DNA of 64,000 bases from Symsagittifera roscoffensis. Taxonomy: Eukaryota; Xenacoelomorpha; Acoela; Convolutidae. Both the position numbers and the translations under genes were made by a program. Of the stretch, positions 33,990-44,788 are shown one piece after another; within the stretch, counting starts at the first letter, position 1, and each line of letters begins with the position of its first letter. The notes beneath the pieces are model-generated. The model ran no database searches. It had not been told where the DNA came from and saw only the letters and a list, made by a program, of their open reading frames with translations. The DNA lies in NCBI RefSeq assembly GCF_963678635.1, contig NC_087071.1, positions 28,617,325-28,681,324 of the forward strand, read 5' to 3'.

Positions 33990-34325
33990 ACACTATTTCA
34001 TTACAAGTAAAAAATAATCATAGGGCACCTTGTTCCGTGTGTGTGAACGTAATCATGAAAATGGTTGGAAACATCTACCACGTTTCACCTCAAAACTATT
34101 TTAAGCAAAAAAAATTAAAAGGGCATTCTTATCAGAACGTAATCATGAAAATGATTGGAAACATTTACCAGGTTTCACCTTAGAACTATTTTATTACAAA
34201 AGAGAAAAAACTAGAAGGGCATTTTGAGCCGTATGTGTGAACGTAATTAAAACATGATGGGAAATTTCGCGGTTTGAACTTAAAACTATTTCATAACAAA
34301 AACTAAAAATAAATGAACTTTTTGA
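33990..34325 (+). repeat. About 105-bp tandem repeat, left part
   Basis: Three imperfect units containing GTGTGAACGTAATCATGAAAA, then TTTCACCT..AAAACTATTTTA, at about 34040, 34135 and 34220. The array resumes at 35140 after the Penelope-like fragment. Confidence 0.7.
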
Positions 34326-35139
34326 TAAAAAGTAAATTTCAAATGTTTTCGATGTGCATCATCAAGATTTTTACAATAAACTCATCTAAATGATGATAAA
34401 ACATCAATTTACAAATGTGATATACAATAATTCACAAAAACTTCGGTTCTTGACCATCATGTTAAAAAATTAGCCAATCACAGTTGAATTCTGAAACTAC
34501 TATTTAGAATAAAATACTTTAAGCTTTTAAATTTAATTAAACAACTTTTAATTATTTTCTGGAAGTTTCTGAGTCATAACTTCGATTTAGACATGAATGT
34601 TTTAAATAAAAAACCTAAAATATTTAAGGACTAATTTTTCAGTGTTAACTCCCTGCTCCTAAATTCATCGCGCGTGTTCAAGCCCGGTTTCTCTTTCCTG
34701 ATATATTTTGCCTTTGTATTAAAAGTTTTGCATGGTTGTTTGACCTATTTATGATTTCCCAACCAAGATCTGCGCTATTTCCATCAAGACTGCATTGCTG
34801 AAGGTGGAGGCCTAGCGGTGAGTCTGCTTTCTTATGTTCTTTAATTTTAGTGGTCAAATGACGAACAGTTTGTCCGACATAGGTGGAAGTGTGTCCACTA
34901 CATGACAATTTATAAACCACTCTTGACTTGAGGTCATTAGAAAATGCTGACTTCAGTGAATCTAAACAGGGTTGCAGTTTGTTTTCTTGTAGTGAAAACC
35001 GCTTGAGCGTCATTTAAATTTCGTAACCTACTTGCAAAATTATGGCTTTGTTTACCTCTATATTTCACCATTAGCATTGGTGGCTTCACAGCTTTTGGTG
35101 ACTGAGTTGACAAACTCCTCTCACTAACCACGTAATAAA
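34326..35139 (-). mobile_element. Penelope-like element fragment
   Basis: The segment interrupts a tandem repeat and carries, on the - strand, the end of a Penelope-like Pol with a GIY-YIG endonuclease. About 350 bp on the left side (34326-34677) would be its 3' end. No reverse transcriptase is present, so it is a 5'-truncated copy, as is common for these elements. Target duplications were not recognised. Confidence 0.7.
34678..35131 (-). pseudogene. Penelope-like GIY-YIG endonuclease (broken)
   Basis: The first frame (35131 leftward) has KYRGKQSHNFASRLRNL and VFTTRK, the linker before the nuclease. The second (35013-34678) has RVVYKLSCSGHTSTYVGQT, which holds the two short Tyr-containing strands of a GIY-YIG-type core in its PLE form, then TVRHLTTKIKEHKK with the conserved Arg region, and SPLGLHLQQC. 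The two frames overlap near 35000, showing a frameshift. In intact elements this domain nicks the target DNA for insertion. Confidence 0.8.
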
Positions 35140-35290
35140 AAAAAAAATGGGAAATTTCGTGGTTTGACCTTCAAAACTATTTTATAACCAAAAACTGAAA
35201 ATAATAGAAATTTTTGATAAAATTTCTAATACTTTTAGTGCTGAGTAAAAATAATAGGATATCTTGTTCTGTATGTAAGGATATTATACT
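35140..35290 (+). repeat. About 105-bp tandem repeat, right part
   Basis: GGGAAATTTCGTGGTTTGACC and AAAACTATTTTATAACCAAAAACTG match 34258-34310 on the left of the Penelope-like fragment, followed by ATCTTGTTCTGTATGTAAGG, which resembles the left-hand unit start. Confidence 0.65.
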
Positions 35291-38266
35291 CCTGTGAGTA
35301 GAGTTTTTGGGTTTTTGTGCTTTTGTTAATTTTTTGCTAGATTTGGTGATTTTCTCCAAGCTCAATGCGTTGTTTCAAGCTTTTCTCTTACATTTTACAA
35401 ACCTACAATCAGGAGTTCCTTAAATTCTTCCAGTAAACTTTCTAGTAAACTTATAGCTATGGAAGAAAAAGGTATAATGTTGATAAAAGAGAGTCAGATG
35501 GTTGGAAAGCCAGCCAACCAGATTGAGAAAACTAATACCTGCACAGAATAAACCGTAATTGGAAGAAACTAAAAAGAATGACCTGATTTGCGGCTACGGG
35601 TCAATATTATACATATACAAAGCTGAGCGATTTTTTCTTGGCTCTAAAAATAAAACATCTTTCGTCAAAAGTAGCTTCATTATTATTAGCGCTGAGTACA
35701 CATGCATTCGGAAAATTACGTATCCTGGGTTTCTCATTCTAAAAGCTCAAGTTCTTAAAAAGCTTATTTATAAAAGTTTCAGATGTGAGGGCGGCGGCAA
35801 CACAGCAGAAAGTATGTTTTTGAGGTCTCAGAGCACGAATTATAGTCGTCGGCTACGTTTCCATCATCTAAAAACCAAACGTTTGTTTTGGATGCAAGCT
35901 TTTTGACCAGCATCTCTGTTGTTTCAGCAAGCAGCTGTGGAGCCTCGGGTTATTTTGTTGTGTCCGTCCTCCGAAATTATGAGAATTCCATAGAAAGAAA
36001 ACTCGGTTTACTGTAGGCGCAATGAGTAAAAATGTACAACTTAAAGCAGTGTTTCTAAAGGAGTGTGCACACCTCCATCTATTTTTATGAGGGCCACAAC
36101 TTTTGCTCGCAAAAAACAAAGATCTTAACGGTTTGGTTTTTTACCTTCTCGTATAGGATTGAACAGCCTAGTAAGCGATTTCAAGCAATTGATCCCCGCT
36201 TTATTGTTTGATTCACTGGAAAAAAAATGTTTAAGAAATTGGGAAGCAATCTTGTCTGGACCGGCTCCGAACCTTTTGGAAAAACAATAAACGCATTGTA
36301 CACCTCGAACTCAGTAAGAAAAAAGGTATGGAAAAATTCCAGGTTTGGGGCGATTATATCAGCTTTTTTGGGTGCTTAAAAACCTATTTCTGATGGTTAG
36401 CAAACAAAAAAGGTGCGATCTGGTCATCTTAAGCGGACAGCTTTATTCCTCCCTTTGACTCAATCAAGCTTGCTTCTGATTGAGTGTATTCTCTGCTCGA
36501 GAACTCTTGACACTCGAGGTAAGGAATTAGGCAGAGAAACAATATCGGTTATTTCTCATTACAGAGCTCATAGTTGTCGTTTGTTCATCACCACTTCTTT
36601 TGAGTTGTTCAACAAAAACAATAAGACAGCAGAAAAAATAGCCGGAAAGTAACAATTTCTAAATAGCAGAAAATGTAATTCATTTTTATCCGAGTGACTT
36701 CCTGCCAAGGGAACCCGCGAGCGAGTCCCTAGGTATTCTCTTGATTACCCGAAAAATAGAAATGGCTGTTTTTACAAAATACTTAGCAAAAAGGCATTAT
36801 CAATGGAAGCATTATTGACATATTTCATATTAACACCCATAGGACAGTGAAATAATTGAATCTGTTCAGAGTTGCTAAGAATTATGCTTACACAATTGAG
36901 ATGATACCAATTGAAACGACAATCACGACCAATCGAAAGTAAAAAAAAACAGAAAATTTTAGCCAATTTTTGTTTGTACACTCATCGCTGTTTTTTTTTT
37001 CATATTGACGGCGTGGCGTATGAGTGAAAAAAAATTTGACTGGAAAAAAGGGAACTGAACTATATTATGGCTGAAAAAAAACTTTTTGAACAAAAAACTT
37101 ATTAGAAATTCAATTTGAACAAAAATTTAAAATCTACAAAACATGCAGGTAAGGAATAACTCATCTGAGCTCGAAAGGTCCAGCGGCGCACATCCAGACT
37201 CCCGAGGCCAGGACCTCTTTCCCCAGATCAGAGAACTTCTCGACAGAGCTAACTTTAAATTTATCAGGAAAGCGCTTGACAAATAGGTCTAATCGTCAAA
37301 CAAACCACATTTACTAATTTGGTTCATCACAACAAAAAGGCTAAAGGTTTTACTATACTGCAGGTTTGTTTTTTCAAGCTCATTATTTTAAAACTCAATG
37401 TCATGGAAAAGCTTTAATTTCCTCTAAAACCAAAATAGTGGCTTTATTTTCATATTTATGATCTATGTTATAGTATAATTTTTAAGTTTATACCTTTTTA
37501 GTATGATAACTTATTTCATTAATATCTGACATAAACTTTCAAAATTGATTTTTTTTTTCAATTGGCATTTGAAATATTTATTTTTTTCTGGTGTTTTTAG
37601 AGGCTAATGGTGATTTATAGCTCAAAAGTACCCCTCATCATATCAACATTGACCGGTGGTTTTTTTTCTAATAGGACTCTACTAAGTTAAATACTGGATT
37701 ATAAACAAACGTTCAACACCAAATACTCCAGAAAAACTGTTTATACTTCAGTAATTAAAAAATTGTTAAAAAAGCAACTTGCTTAAGTTTTGAGAAAAAT
37801 ACAAAGGATATAAATGAAAAAAAATTTTGCAATTGCAATTTTTTTCGATTGTGCGATTTTAAAGCAAAATATGATTTTTATTTTTGTCAAATACAGCAAA
37901 ACTTAGTATTTCAATTGATTGTATCACAACCCTACCAATCTTCCAAACTGTTACTGGAATTGAAAAAGAAAACTCAATATATTGCAAAATGAATCTTTTG
38001 GCGAAAATTGATTTCTTGGTTTCTCGTGTTTATGTTCATATGACTGACTTTACAATGGACTCGTGTTTTGGTAATTGGAAGTGTTTTTTTTCTCTAGAAT
38101 TGGCAAGATGCTTTTCAGTCAAGAAACATTGTCGCTGATAATACCTTGTGTTTTAGTTTAAGACCAAATGATGATTGGCCTTTTGCAGGCTTGAAACAAG
38201 TATTAACTTCGCAGCTGAGTTTTCGTTCTATAGAGATTGACAAAAAGATTGACAATGGTTGAATTT
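35291..38266. other. About 3 kb without a supported gene
   Basis: Open frames of 60-115 codons occur on both strands (for example 35559-35906 + and 36413-36652 +) but show no domain. Sequence at 37155-37270 is somewhat GC-richer, with no recognisable product. The left end of the Polinton may lie in this region, but no terminal repeat was found. Confidence 0.4.
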
Positions 38267-38605
38267 TCATTTCATTTGATGGGATGGCAAGATAGTCGGT
38301 TGACTGGTTCTCGAACTACCTTTTAGAGAAATGGTTCTTTTAGTTCTACGCTTGGAGCTCATTTTACCACCTCTAAACTGCTTTCGAACTGTTTTTGTCC
38401 CAACATCTTTGCAAATATTTTGAGTTTTTCGTCCATCGACAATTTTTCCAATCTCTGGAGCGGTAATTTCAAATAAATCTGCTCCGATTCTTTTTGCAGC
38501 TTGGACTATATATTTGTTAATAATGGAAAAAATAGCTGAATTTTGAGCAACCATTTTGTATGTGTGAAAAACGGTTATCGGAAATCTTGCAAAACGAGAG
38601 AACAA
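38267..38605 (-). pseudogene. Polinton small basic protein (virion-core-like)
   Basis: A 112-residue frame with AAKRIGADLFEITAPEIGK followed by a strongly basic tail (KMSSKRRTKRT). Small basic proteins of this layout sit beside the capsid genes in Polinton/adintovirus-type elements and may act like adenovirus core or membrane-lytic proteins; that role is inference. The Met at 38605 extends into the capsid-related frame and the real start is probably internal. It overlaps the end of the neighbouring frame. Confidence 0.55.
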
Positions 38606-39430
38606 CTCATATATATCCTACGAATACAAAAAGTATTTTTTCTGCTGTAGTATCACTTAGTTCTATTTTTAAGCAATGGAAAGAGTTTCTTAATAGTTTT
38701 TTAAATTGTAGATTTGTAAAGAATTGATAATTTATTTACTGTCCTGTAGATATTATATCTCCATTTTTACTTTAGAAATGAAAGGAAAACAACGCAGTAA
38801 AGGAGTTTTTGTATCACTTGCTATATTATATTCTAATTTATCACTATATATTATGAAGGAAGGTATTCTTTTAATGTCGTAAGATTACTGAGGATAATGT
38901 GGACTTTTTCCTTTCATTATAACCCCTGTCTGATTTGGTTCTAAATCACAGCCAAAAATGTGACTTAAATCAGCACTTTGAATTATAAATACTGGTCGAT
39001 TCTCAGATAATTGAATGGCGTTTTTTTGTAGAATCTTATCTAGTGATACAAAACTCCCGTTATATTTATTTTTTGTGCACCTATAGCTTTAAGAATTTTG
39101 TCATTCATGGCTACAACTATATCAACAATACTAGGAAACGAATCAGGGCCATTTTGCATCGTTTCAACCTTTCTTTTTTCATCAGAACTTTCTCGCCCAT
39201 CCATGAAAGTAAATTTTCCCTCAGTAACATTTTGCTACAATGAAGATAACAATGTTTTCTGAAATAGCAACCTCCCATTCTGCTTTTAGCTGTATTTGTT
39301 TTGGTAGAAAGTTTCTAAAAGAAGAACTAAGACTATTATTCGGATAACGCTTAAAAGAAGCATTAGAAACTTGCTCAATAGTAAGAGAAATTCTAGACAA
39401 CTAATCGATAGAAACTTGATTTTGAAAATG
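38580..39430 (-). pseudogene. Polinton capsid-related protein (F54H12.2-like)
   Basis: Read leftward in changing frames, the segment has SFPSIVDIVVAMNDKI near 39120-39160, SADLSHIFGC near 38960, then SYDIKRIP, NIASDTKTPLLRCFPF and NLQFKKLLRNSFH near 38890-38690. This order fits the protein widely annotated in invertebrates as F54H12.2-like, considered a minor capsid protein of Polintons. Several in-frame stops break it, which is why only short continuous frames exist here. Confidence 0.6.
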
Positions 39431-39448
39431 ACTTACATTTCAAATGAC

Positions 39449-40420
39449 TTACTTTTCATCTGAACATTTTCTCAACTCTTTACATAAAATTTTCCGAGAC
39501 TTTTTTTTCGAGATCTTTGATGATGTATGTAGAGGAGGTTTTACTGTAGATCTTGCCGAAAATTTTATCTGTAAATTGTGGATTGTATCTTTTTCGGAAT
39601 AAAATATCATCTTTCGAATTTCTCTTTTTATCCCCAATTTTGAATTTTGGTTTAGTATTTTTCATGAACGGTTTGTTGTACACAGAATTGATAAGAAAAC
39701 TTTTTTTTTGCAATCTCATCTTTCGAATTTCTCACTTTATCCCCAATTTTGAATTTTGGTTTAGTGTTTTGCATGAACGGTTTGTTGTACAGAATTGATA
39801 AGAAATCTTTTTTTGTAATCTCCCGGAGATTTTCCAATTGATCGATTTTTACGACGGTTCAATGTAGTTACAAATTGATGCAATTTGGGTATAATTTTTT
39901 CACCAGTCTTCAATGTAACGTTATATTATATGTTTTAAAGACTGAATTGCTTTAAAGACTGAACTGTAAAAAAATGTTTTCTTTGTTTCCCATAGTATGT
40001 TCCTTCATCAATTCAAATTTTTCAGGATCGTTTTTTTTTTCAAGAAGTCAATTTTTTGAAAGCTGGTAAAGTTTATTTGGTATAGTTTTTTTCATTGTTT
40101 GACTTTGCAAAGTCTCGAAAAATATTTTCAACAACTAATAAATACTTGACTCCATTGTTTTGACTAGCTAGCTTGTCTGCAATAACCAATTCCATACACC
40201 AGTTTCATTGAGATATTTAGAAGAAACATGAAGTCTTCGGAAACGCCTCATTGGTCGACCAAATTTTGTATACGACGTCTTGATTTGTAACAATTGTTCT
40301 ACTTTATTTTTTTTGATAAACCACTCGCTTTACTCAAGTTTTGAAAAGAACCGTACGTAGCTGTACCACTAGAACACAATCTGTTTAGTCATAATTTTTC
40401 AGATTTTGAAAGGGATCCAA
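39449..40420 (-). pseudogene. Polinton integrase (retroviral type), broken
   Basis: The right-hand part (about 40300-40180) holds a VEQLLQIKTSYTKFGRP-type N-terminal segment; near 39860-39900 is KIIPKLHQFVTTLNRRKN from the core end; and 39840-39449 carries the C-terminal domain (TKPKFKIGDKVRNSKDEI ... FTDKIF ... YIIKDLE). This order matches the integrase of Polintons and related elements. The D-D-E catalytic residues cannot be followed through the stops. A 113-bp direct duplication lies in the C-terminal domain. Confidence 0.75.
39595..39820 (-). repeat. 113-bp tandem duplication inside integrase remnant
   Basis: TCATCTTTCGAATTTCTC...CCCCAATTTTGAATTTTGG...ATGAACGGTTTGTTGTACA...GAATTGATAAGAAA occurs twice, at about 39607-39700 and 39717-39805, with few differences. 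It duplicates the KPKFKIGDK region and adds to the damage. Confidence 0.85.
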
Positions 40421-40845
40421 GTTTCTTTGACTTTTGCTTCGGAATTCTTCTTTATAACAAGTTTAGGTGGAATTAAGTTGCTTCCAAAATTGCGCAGTAA
40501 TTATCTGGAAAATCGGCGTTTTTTTATTCGCTTTAGTGCAACCACAAAGTCTACAATAGGTTATTTTGTATCCCGATTATCTAATATAATATTCTCTGAC
40601 TGGCTGAGTTTAATTCTAGGAGATTTCAAAGCTAAATCAATGAGGTGTTTTTTTTCGTTTTCAACCTCGTATTTACAGCACTGTAAAAAGAATCAAAAAA
40701 TTTTGGTACAACCTCCTGTTTTTCTTCTTTTGTTTCACTTTTTGTTTTCTTGGAATTGTATTTTGTGATTGATAAACTGAGTACGGAATTAAAATCAAAT
40801 GTTACATACTATGTCTATAGTTTAATGACAAAAGAAGTGATGATA

Positions 40846-41480
40846 TCAATTGTAAATCTTTAGGTGAAACGAGCCAGTATTAGAGCAATACCTAAGGGAA
40901 TCATCTGTTTTTGGGGTTAAATCATTAAATAAATGACCATAGGGAACTGATGTTGCATCTTGATGCCACTCTTTCAATTGAAATCCTAGACCTAGTTGTT
41001 GACTTAAAGTATTGATTTGTAAAACATCTCTCGGTAACTTCAACAAGATTATGTATGTATTTTGTAATTCTACATATACTCCCGATTTGATTTGATGGAA
41101 GAAAATTTGTTTGATGTATTCAAAAGAGTCATGAAATAAAAGCAGATACTTTTTTCGTTATTGGGAAGATTTTCGATTAAATCAAAATCTACTCGTTGGA
41201 CAATATTAAGGTTTTTCTTTGCATTTGACTATAAGGAGGTTGATAAAAATTGATAAAAGTGAAATTTTTTTGTCAAATGCTAGTTGAAAAATACGAATCC
41301 AATATAAGATGAGATTTTCCAGATCCACTTGAACCAACTAAGGAAAAAAATATTCGTTCTTTGGTAAACTTTAATTTAATCATTGCTTTGGAGAAGGTAT
41401 AAAAAAACTGACTGTACTGTACTTTTGGGCAAGCGTAGTCATCGAAATTATCAATCTTGGTTTCCAAAAAATCCGAGAGA
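40846..41480 (-). pseudogene. Polinton packaging ATPase (FtsK/HerA-like), broken
   Basis: Frame 41467-41273 contains SLVGSSGSGKSHLI, a Walker A P-loop (GSSGSGKS). After stops, a frame at 41046-40846 carries LPRDVLQINTLSQQLGLGFQLKEWHQDATS, the C-terminal region of the Polinton genome-packaging ATPase; the Walker B part between them (about 41160) is not clear. In an intact element it would pump DNA into capsids. Frameshifts in the middle make it a pseudogene. Confidence 0.75.
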
Positions 41481-42119
41481 ACCCTACATTTTTCATATCC
41501 TTTCGCAAAAGCTTCCGTTTCTGTTGCTTCTAGATTTTTAAATATTTTTTCAAGTGTAGTATATTTTTCGTAACCATTGCTCCAACTGATTTCATGAAGA
41601 TGCTTTGTAGACCAAGAAGAGTCAGATGTTAGTTTGGTTTTTTTGGGAGGAAGAAAGGATTATCTTACAGTTTGTTCATCCTTATAAACTACTAACTCTT
41701 TCACTATATTGTTTTCAATACATTCAAAATCCAAAACAACCAGACTCATTCTGTTAACTGCTTTCTCTGGAGTTTTTTTGGTTAAAGTGATTAACAATCG
41801 AACAATGCATATACTGATGAAGCGAATATTAGAAAACTAATCCAGTCACTTGACCAAGAAACCATAAGCTGGAGAGACCAGGTGTTACATAACAATACCC
41901 GGGTCCTTTTTTCGCAGTATTTTTCACAGATCCAAGAGAGTCAAAGAGAATTGCATGAAGTCTAAAGATTTTGGAATTGCAAAAAAATTATCCATACAAA
42001 AATTTCCGTATCCAAATAGACTTCAAAAGGAAATTTTTGTACCATTTCTTTCAAATTTATGTCTTGGTCCAAAACAATACAGGTACAAAGAATTTTTTTT
42101 TTTTTGACAAAAAATCTTG

Positions 42120-42840
42120 TTTATTAATCTCAAAAATTCTTAGAAACTAGTATTGGAGGAAGTATATCGAGTAGTTCATCAAATTCTTCTTTTTTTAGTT
42201 GTAAAATTTGATAAGTTTTCCATTGATTTCCATTTCTACGAAACTCTCTAAGCTCTATTTTTTTGGTATCAGATCTTTATCCTATGTGAATTTTTCTTTT
42301 ATCATTATGCAGAGTCAACTCAAAATGAGATATTTGTGAATCTATGTCCAAAATCTGCAAGTTTTGAAAATTTTGTGATTCAATAACAAGTAGTGATGCT
42401 TTTTGAGACTTTTCTTCTAGAACAATATTAAAAAATCCCAAATTAAATCACAAACCTTAAGTCTTCCAAAAGTTGGGACACTTCTTTGAATTCGTTCAAA
42501 GTTTAGTTGACAAGGTAACTTGTTTCATTGCTTCATTCTCTTTTGCGGTGAAGGGTCTAATCTTAATGTAGGGAGGCTTGTGAACATTGTAATTCTTGAT
42601 CGTGACACAAATTTATCTTCTATTGTAAGTTACTATGTCATACTCTTTGTTGCAGTTGGCAAGCTCCTGATCCATAGTTGGCTCCTGGTCAGAAGTGAGT
42701 TTCAATATAGGATCGATTCCAACGTTTTCAGCATCGTGAATAACAGTATTTCCAACTGCCGAGATTGCTTCTCCTTCTTTTTCACCAAGATAAACTTGCT
42801 GTCACAACTCAATTTTCTTGAATAGTTCAAAGCAGGGTTC
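42120..42840 (-). pseudogene. Polinton-internal frame with PC4-like segments
   Basis: Three neighbouring frames read leftward: an acidic stretch (GEAISAVGNTVIHDAENVG ... ANCNKEYDIVTYN), then CVTIKNYNVHKPPYIKIRPF, and near 42270-42170 KKIELREFRRNGNQWKTYQ followed by LKKEEFDELLDIL. The last two have the strand-strand-helix look of the PC4/Sub1 single-stranded-DNA-binding fold. The composition is coding-like but stops separate the parts. The similarity is by eye only. It lies between ATPase and polymerase. Confidence 0.35.
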
Positions 42841-43307
42841 AAAATTTTTTCCCCTTGAACGATTTTTGGGACAGCGCAAATCTCCCAATTCCTCTTTGAT
42901 TTTTTAAGAAATCAATATGATTAGGACTAGTGTCTTTTCTTGATACAATTTTCAAAAGGAAAACAGACTGATCAGATGAAGAGAAATGAGAGAAATGATT
43001 TTGAGATTAAATGAAAAATAAAGTAAACAATATGATTCGACTAATTAGCCATCATAAATCTATAAATGTAGTTTTTGTATGAAGTTTCCAAATATAGAAA
43101 TGTGAAGGAGTTCGTGTTCCTATATAAATCCACAATTCTCAGCAAAAATCCTTGTTTCAGATGGCTGCTGCTATGTGTCGATCTCTTCCCAAGTTTCATT
43201 CAGATGATTGCCAAAAGTTGCTTTTTATTTCCCTTTCCGGTTATCTTTAAGAAAATTAATTACTAACCCATAATTTTTGAATCTCTACCCACATTTCTTA
43301 CTGTTCT

Positions 43308-43659
43308 GTGGAAAATTGTAAGTTCCACAAACTTCTGATTGGTTCATCTTTCGATCAATTTTTACAACGATTGGGTAATTTTCATTTCTTAAACCAAATT
43401 ATTGATTGTCTTAACACTCTATACAAATACAGATTTTATTCGAACATTATTTCTTCAACTGGTGAAATTTTTAACCAATTTGATAGCTCTGTTCATCTTA
43501 ATTTCAAACGGAAAAGAGCAGAAAAAATATCAAGTACTGCAAAGAAAAGACTGTTGCGCAAAAAGTCAAAGTTCCTTATTTATGTTCTACCAAGAAACTA
43601 GCTTCAAGAAACTAGCTGAACAAGTATTAGTTCAGCTTTTATGGAAACAAAAAATATGA
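43308..43659 (+). pseudogene. Unassigned Polinton-internal frame
   Basis: A 97-residue frame with a basic centre and an RKRAEKISSTAKKRLLRKKSKFLIYVLP end, overlapping a second frame that continues to 43659 with KKLAEQVLVQLL. The basic-then-hydrophobic end resembles small proteins seen in other Polintons, but I cannot name it. Confidence 0.25.
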
Positions 43660-43902
43660 ATATGATTTGTTGAAAATATTTGACGGTTATGGATTTATAA
43701 ATAATGATTAAGTCAATTTTTCAATGAATTTAAAAAACACTTTTGATAGTCTACCTATTTCTTCTCAAATATTTGCGAAATCATACACAAAGGCAATCGC
43801 AAAAATAAATGAACAAAAGTTGTTTGCTATAAAAGTGAGAAATATTGCCGATATAAGTAACAAAAGAGTAGCATACAAGCAGCATTACCTCAATTTTTTC
43901 CA

Positions 43903-44420
43903 TCAAATTGATTGAACTTTTTGTATGTAATCAATGAGAAAATGCTGATTTTTGAGTGGATTGTCAAGTTCTTTGATCTTAAGGTAAGTTTGAGGGTATA
44001 ACTCAAAGTTGGTGATTTTTTCAGAGTAAATCTCCGGAAATCTGATTTCAAACCTCATCATGGAGTATTTTGTGCTTTGAAATCTTTTCAAGAAGTGTGG
44101 GTTAAAGAACTTTGCTCGGGAGTTTTTACAAAATTGGGTATCGAGTAGGAGATGAAAAGAGTCTTTGATGTGTTATCATACTATTTTTTGATTGTTTTCA
44201 AAATTTCTAGAATGAATAAAACTTCTTTCTTAGTCAGATGTAATTCAGCTGTAAGTTTGAAGCTTTGATACGCAATATGTGGATCAAAAGTAAGCTCTTG
44301 GATTGAGTAAGCCTCCCTAAATAGACCTTTTACATTGTCGAAGAACTCTATTTTAGACAAGATAAACATCCAAAAAGTTGTAAAAAAAGTAAGAGGCAAC
44401 GTCTTTTTCATCAATTAGAA
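43903..44420 (-). pseudogene. Unassigned Polinton-internal frames
   Basis: Two frames (44414-44181 and 44091-43903) on the - strand look coding-like in composition. The first, with an FDPHIAYQSFKLTAELHLT stretch, is vaguely reminiscent of a DNA-polymerase-B insertion, but it lies on the strand opposite to the polymerase gene. No firm identification. Confidence 0.2.
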
Positions 44421-44788
44421 AATCTGTTTTTTATCGAGCAACTCGAGAAAACTTAAGTGTTTTTAGAAGACATTTTCAATTGTCGAAAAAAAAACAAATA
44501 TTAAATCAGTTCTATCATTGGTCAATTCTTATTGGTTGAAATCAAAATTGTTTCAATACTTTTCTTTGCACAACAGCAAAAAAGTTAAAATCTTTCTGAA
44601 TTTTTTTTGCGCTAAAATAATTGTTCTATACTTTGTATAACTACTTGAATGAAAAATCTTTTCTCCCAAAAACTCAAAGTAGGTTTAAATCACTGAACAA
44701 ATTTTCGGGACATTCCAAATCTCCCATTTTTTTATTTACCAAGTACTATTTTCTTGATTTGCATGCTTAATCGGTCTCCCGTTTTTAG

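Noticed and set aside
34346-34374. Hammerhead-ribozyme-like TTGATGATGCACATCGAAAA on the - strand near the Penelope-like fragment
   Set aside because: Penelope-like elements often carry hammerheads, but here the CUGAUGA core is altered and the part between core and GAAA does not pair as stem II.
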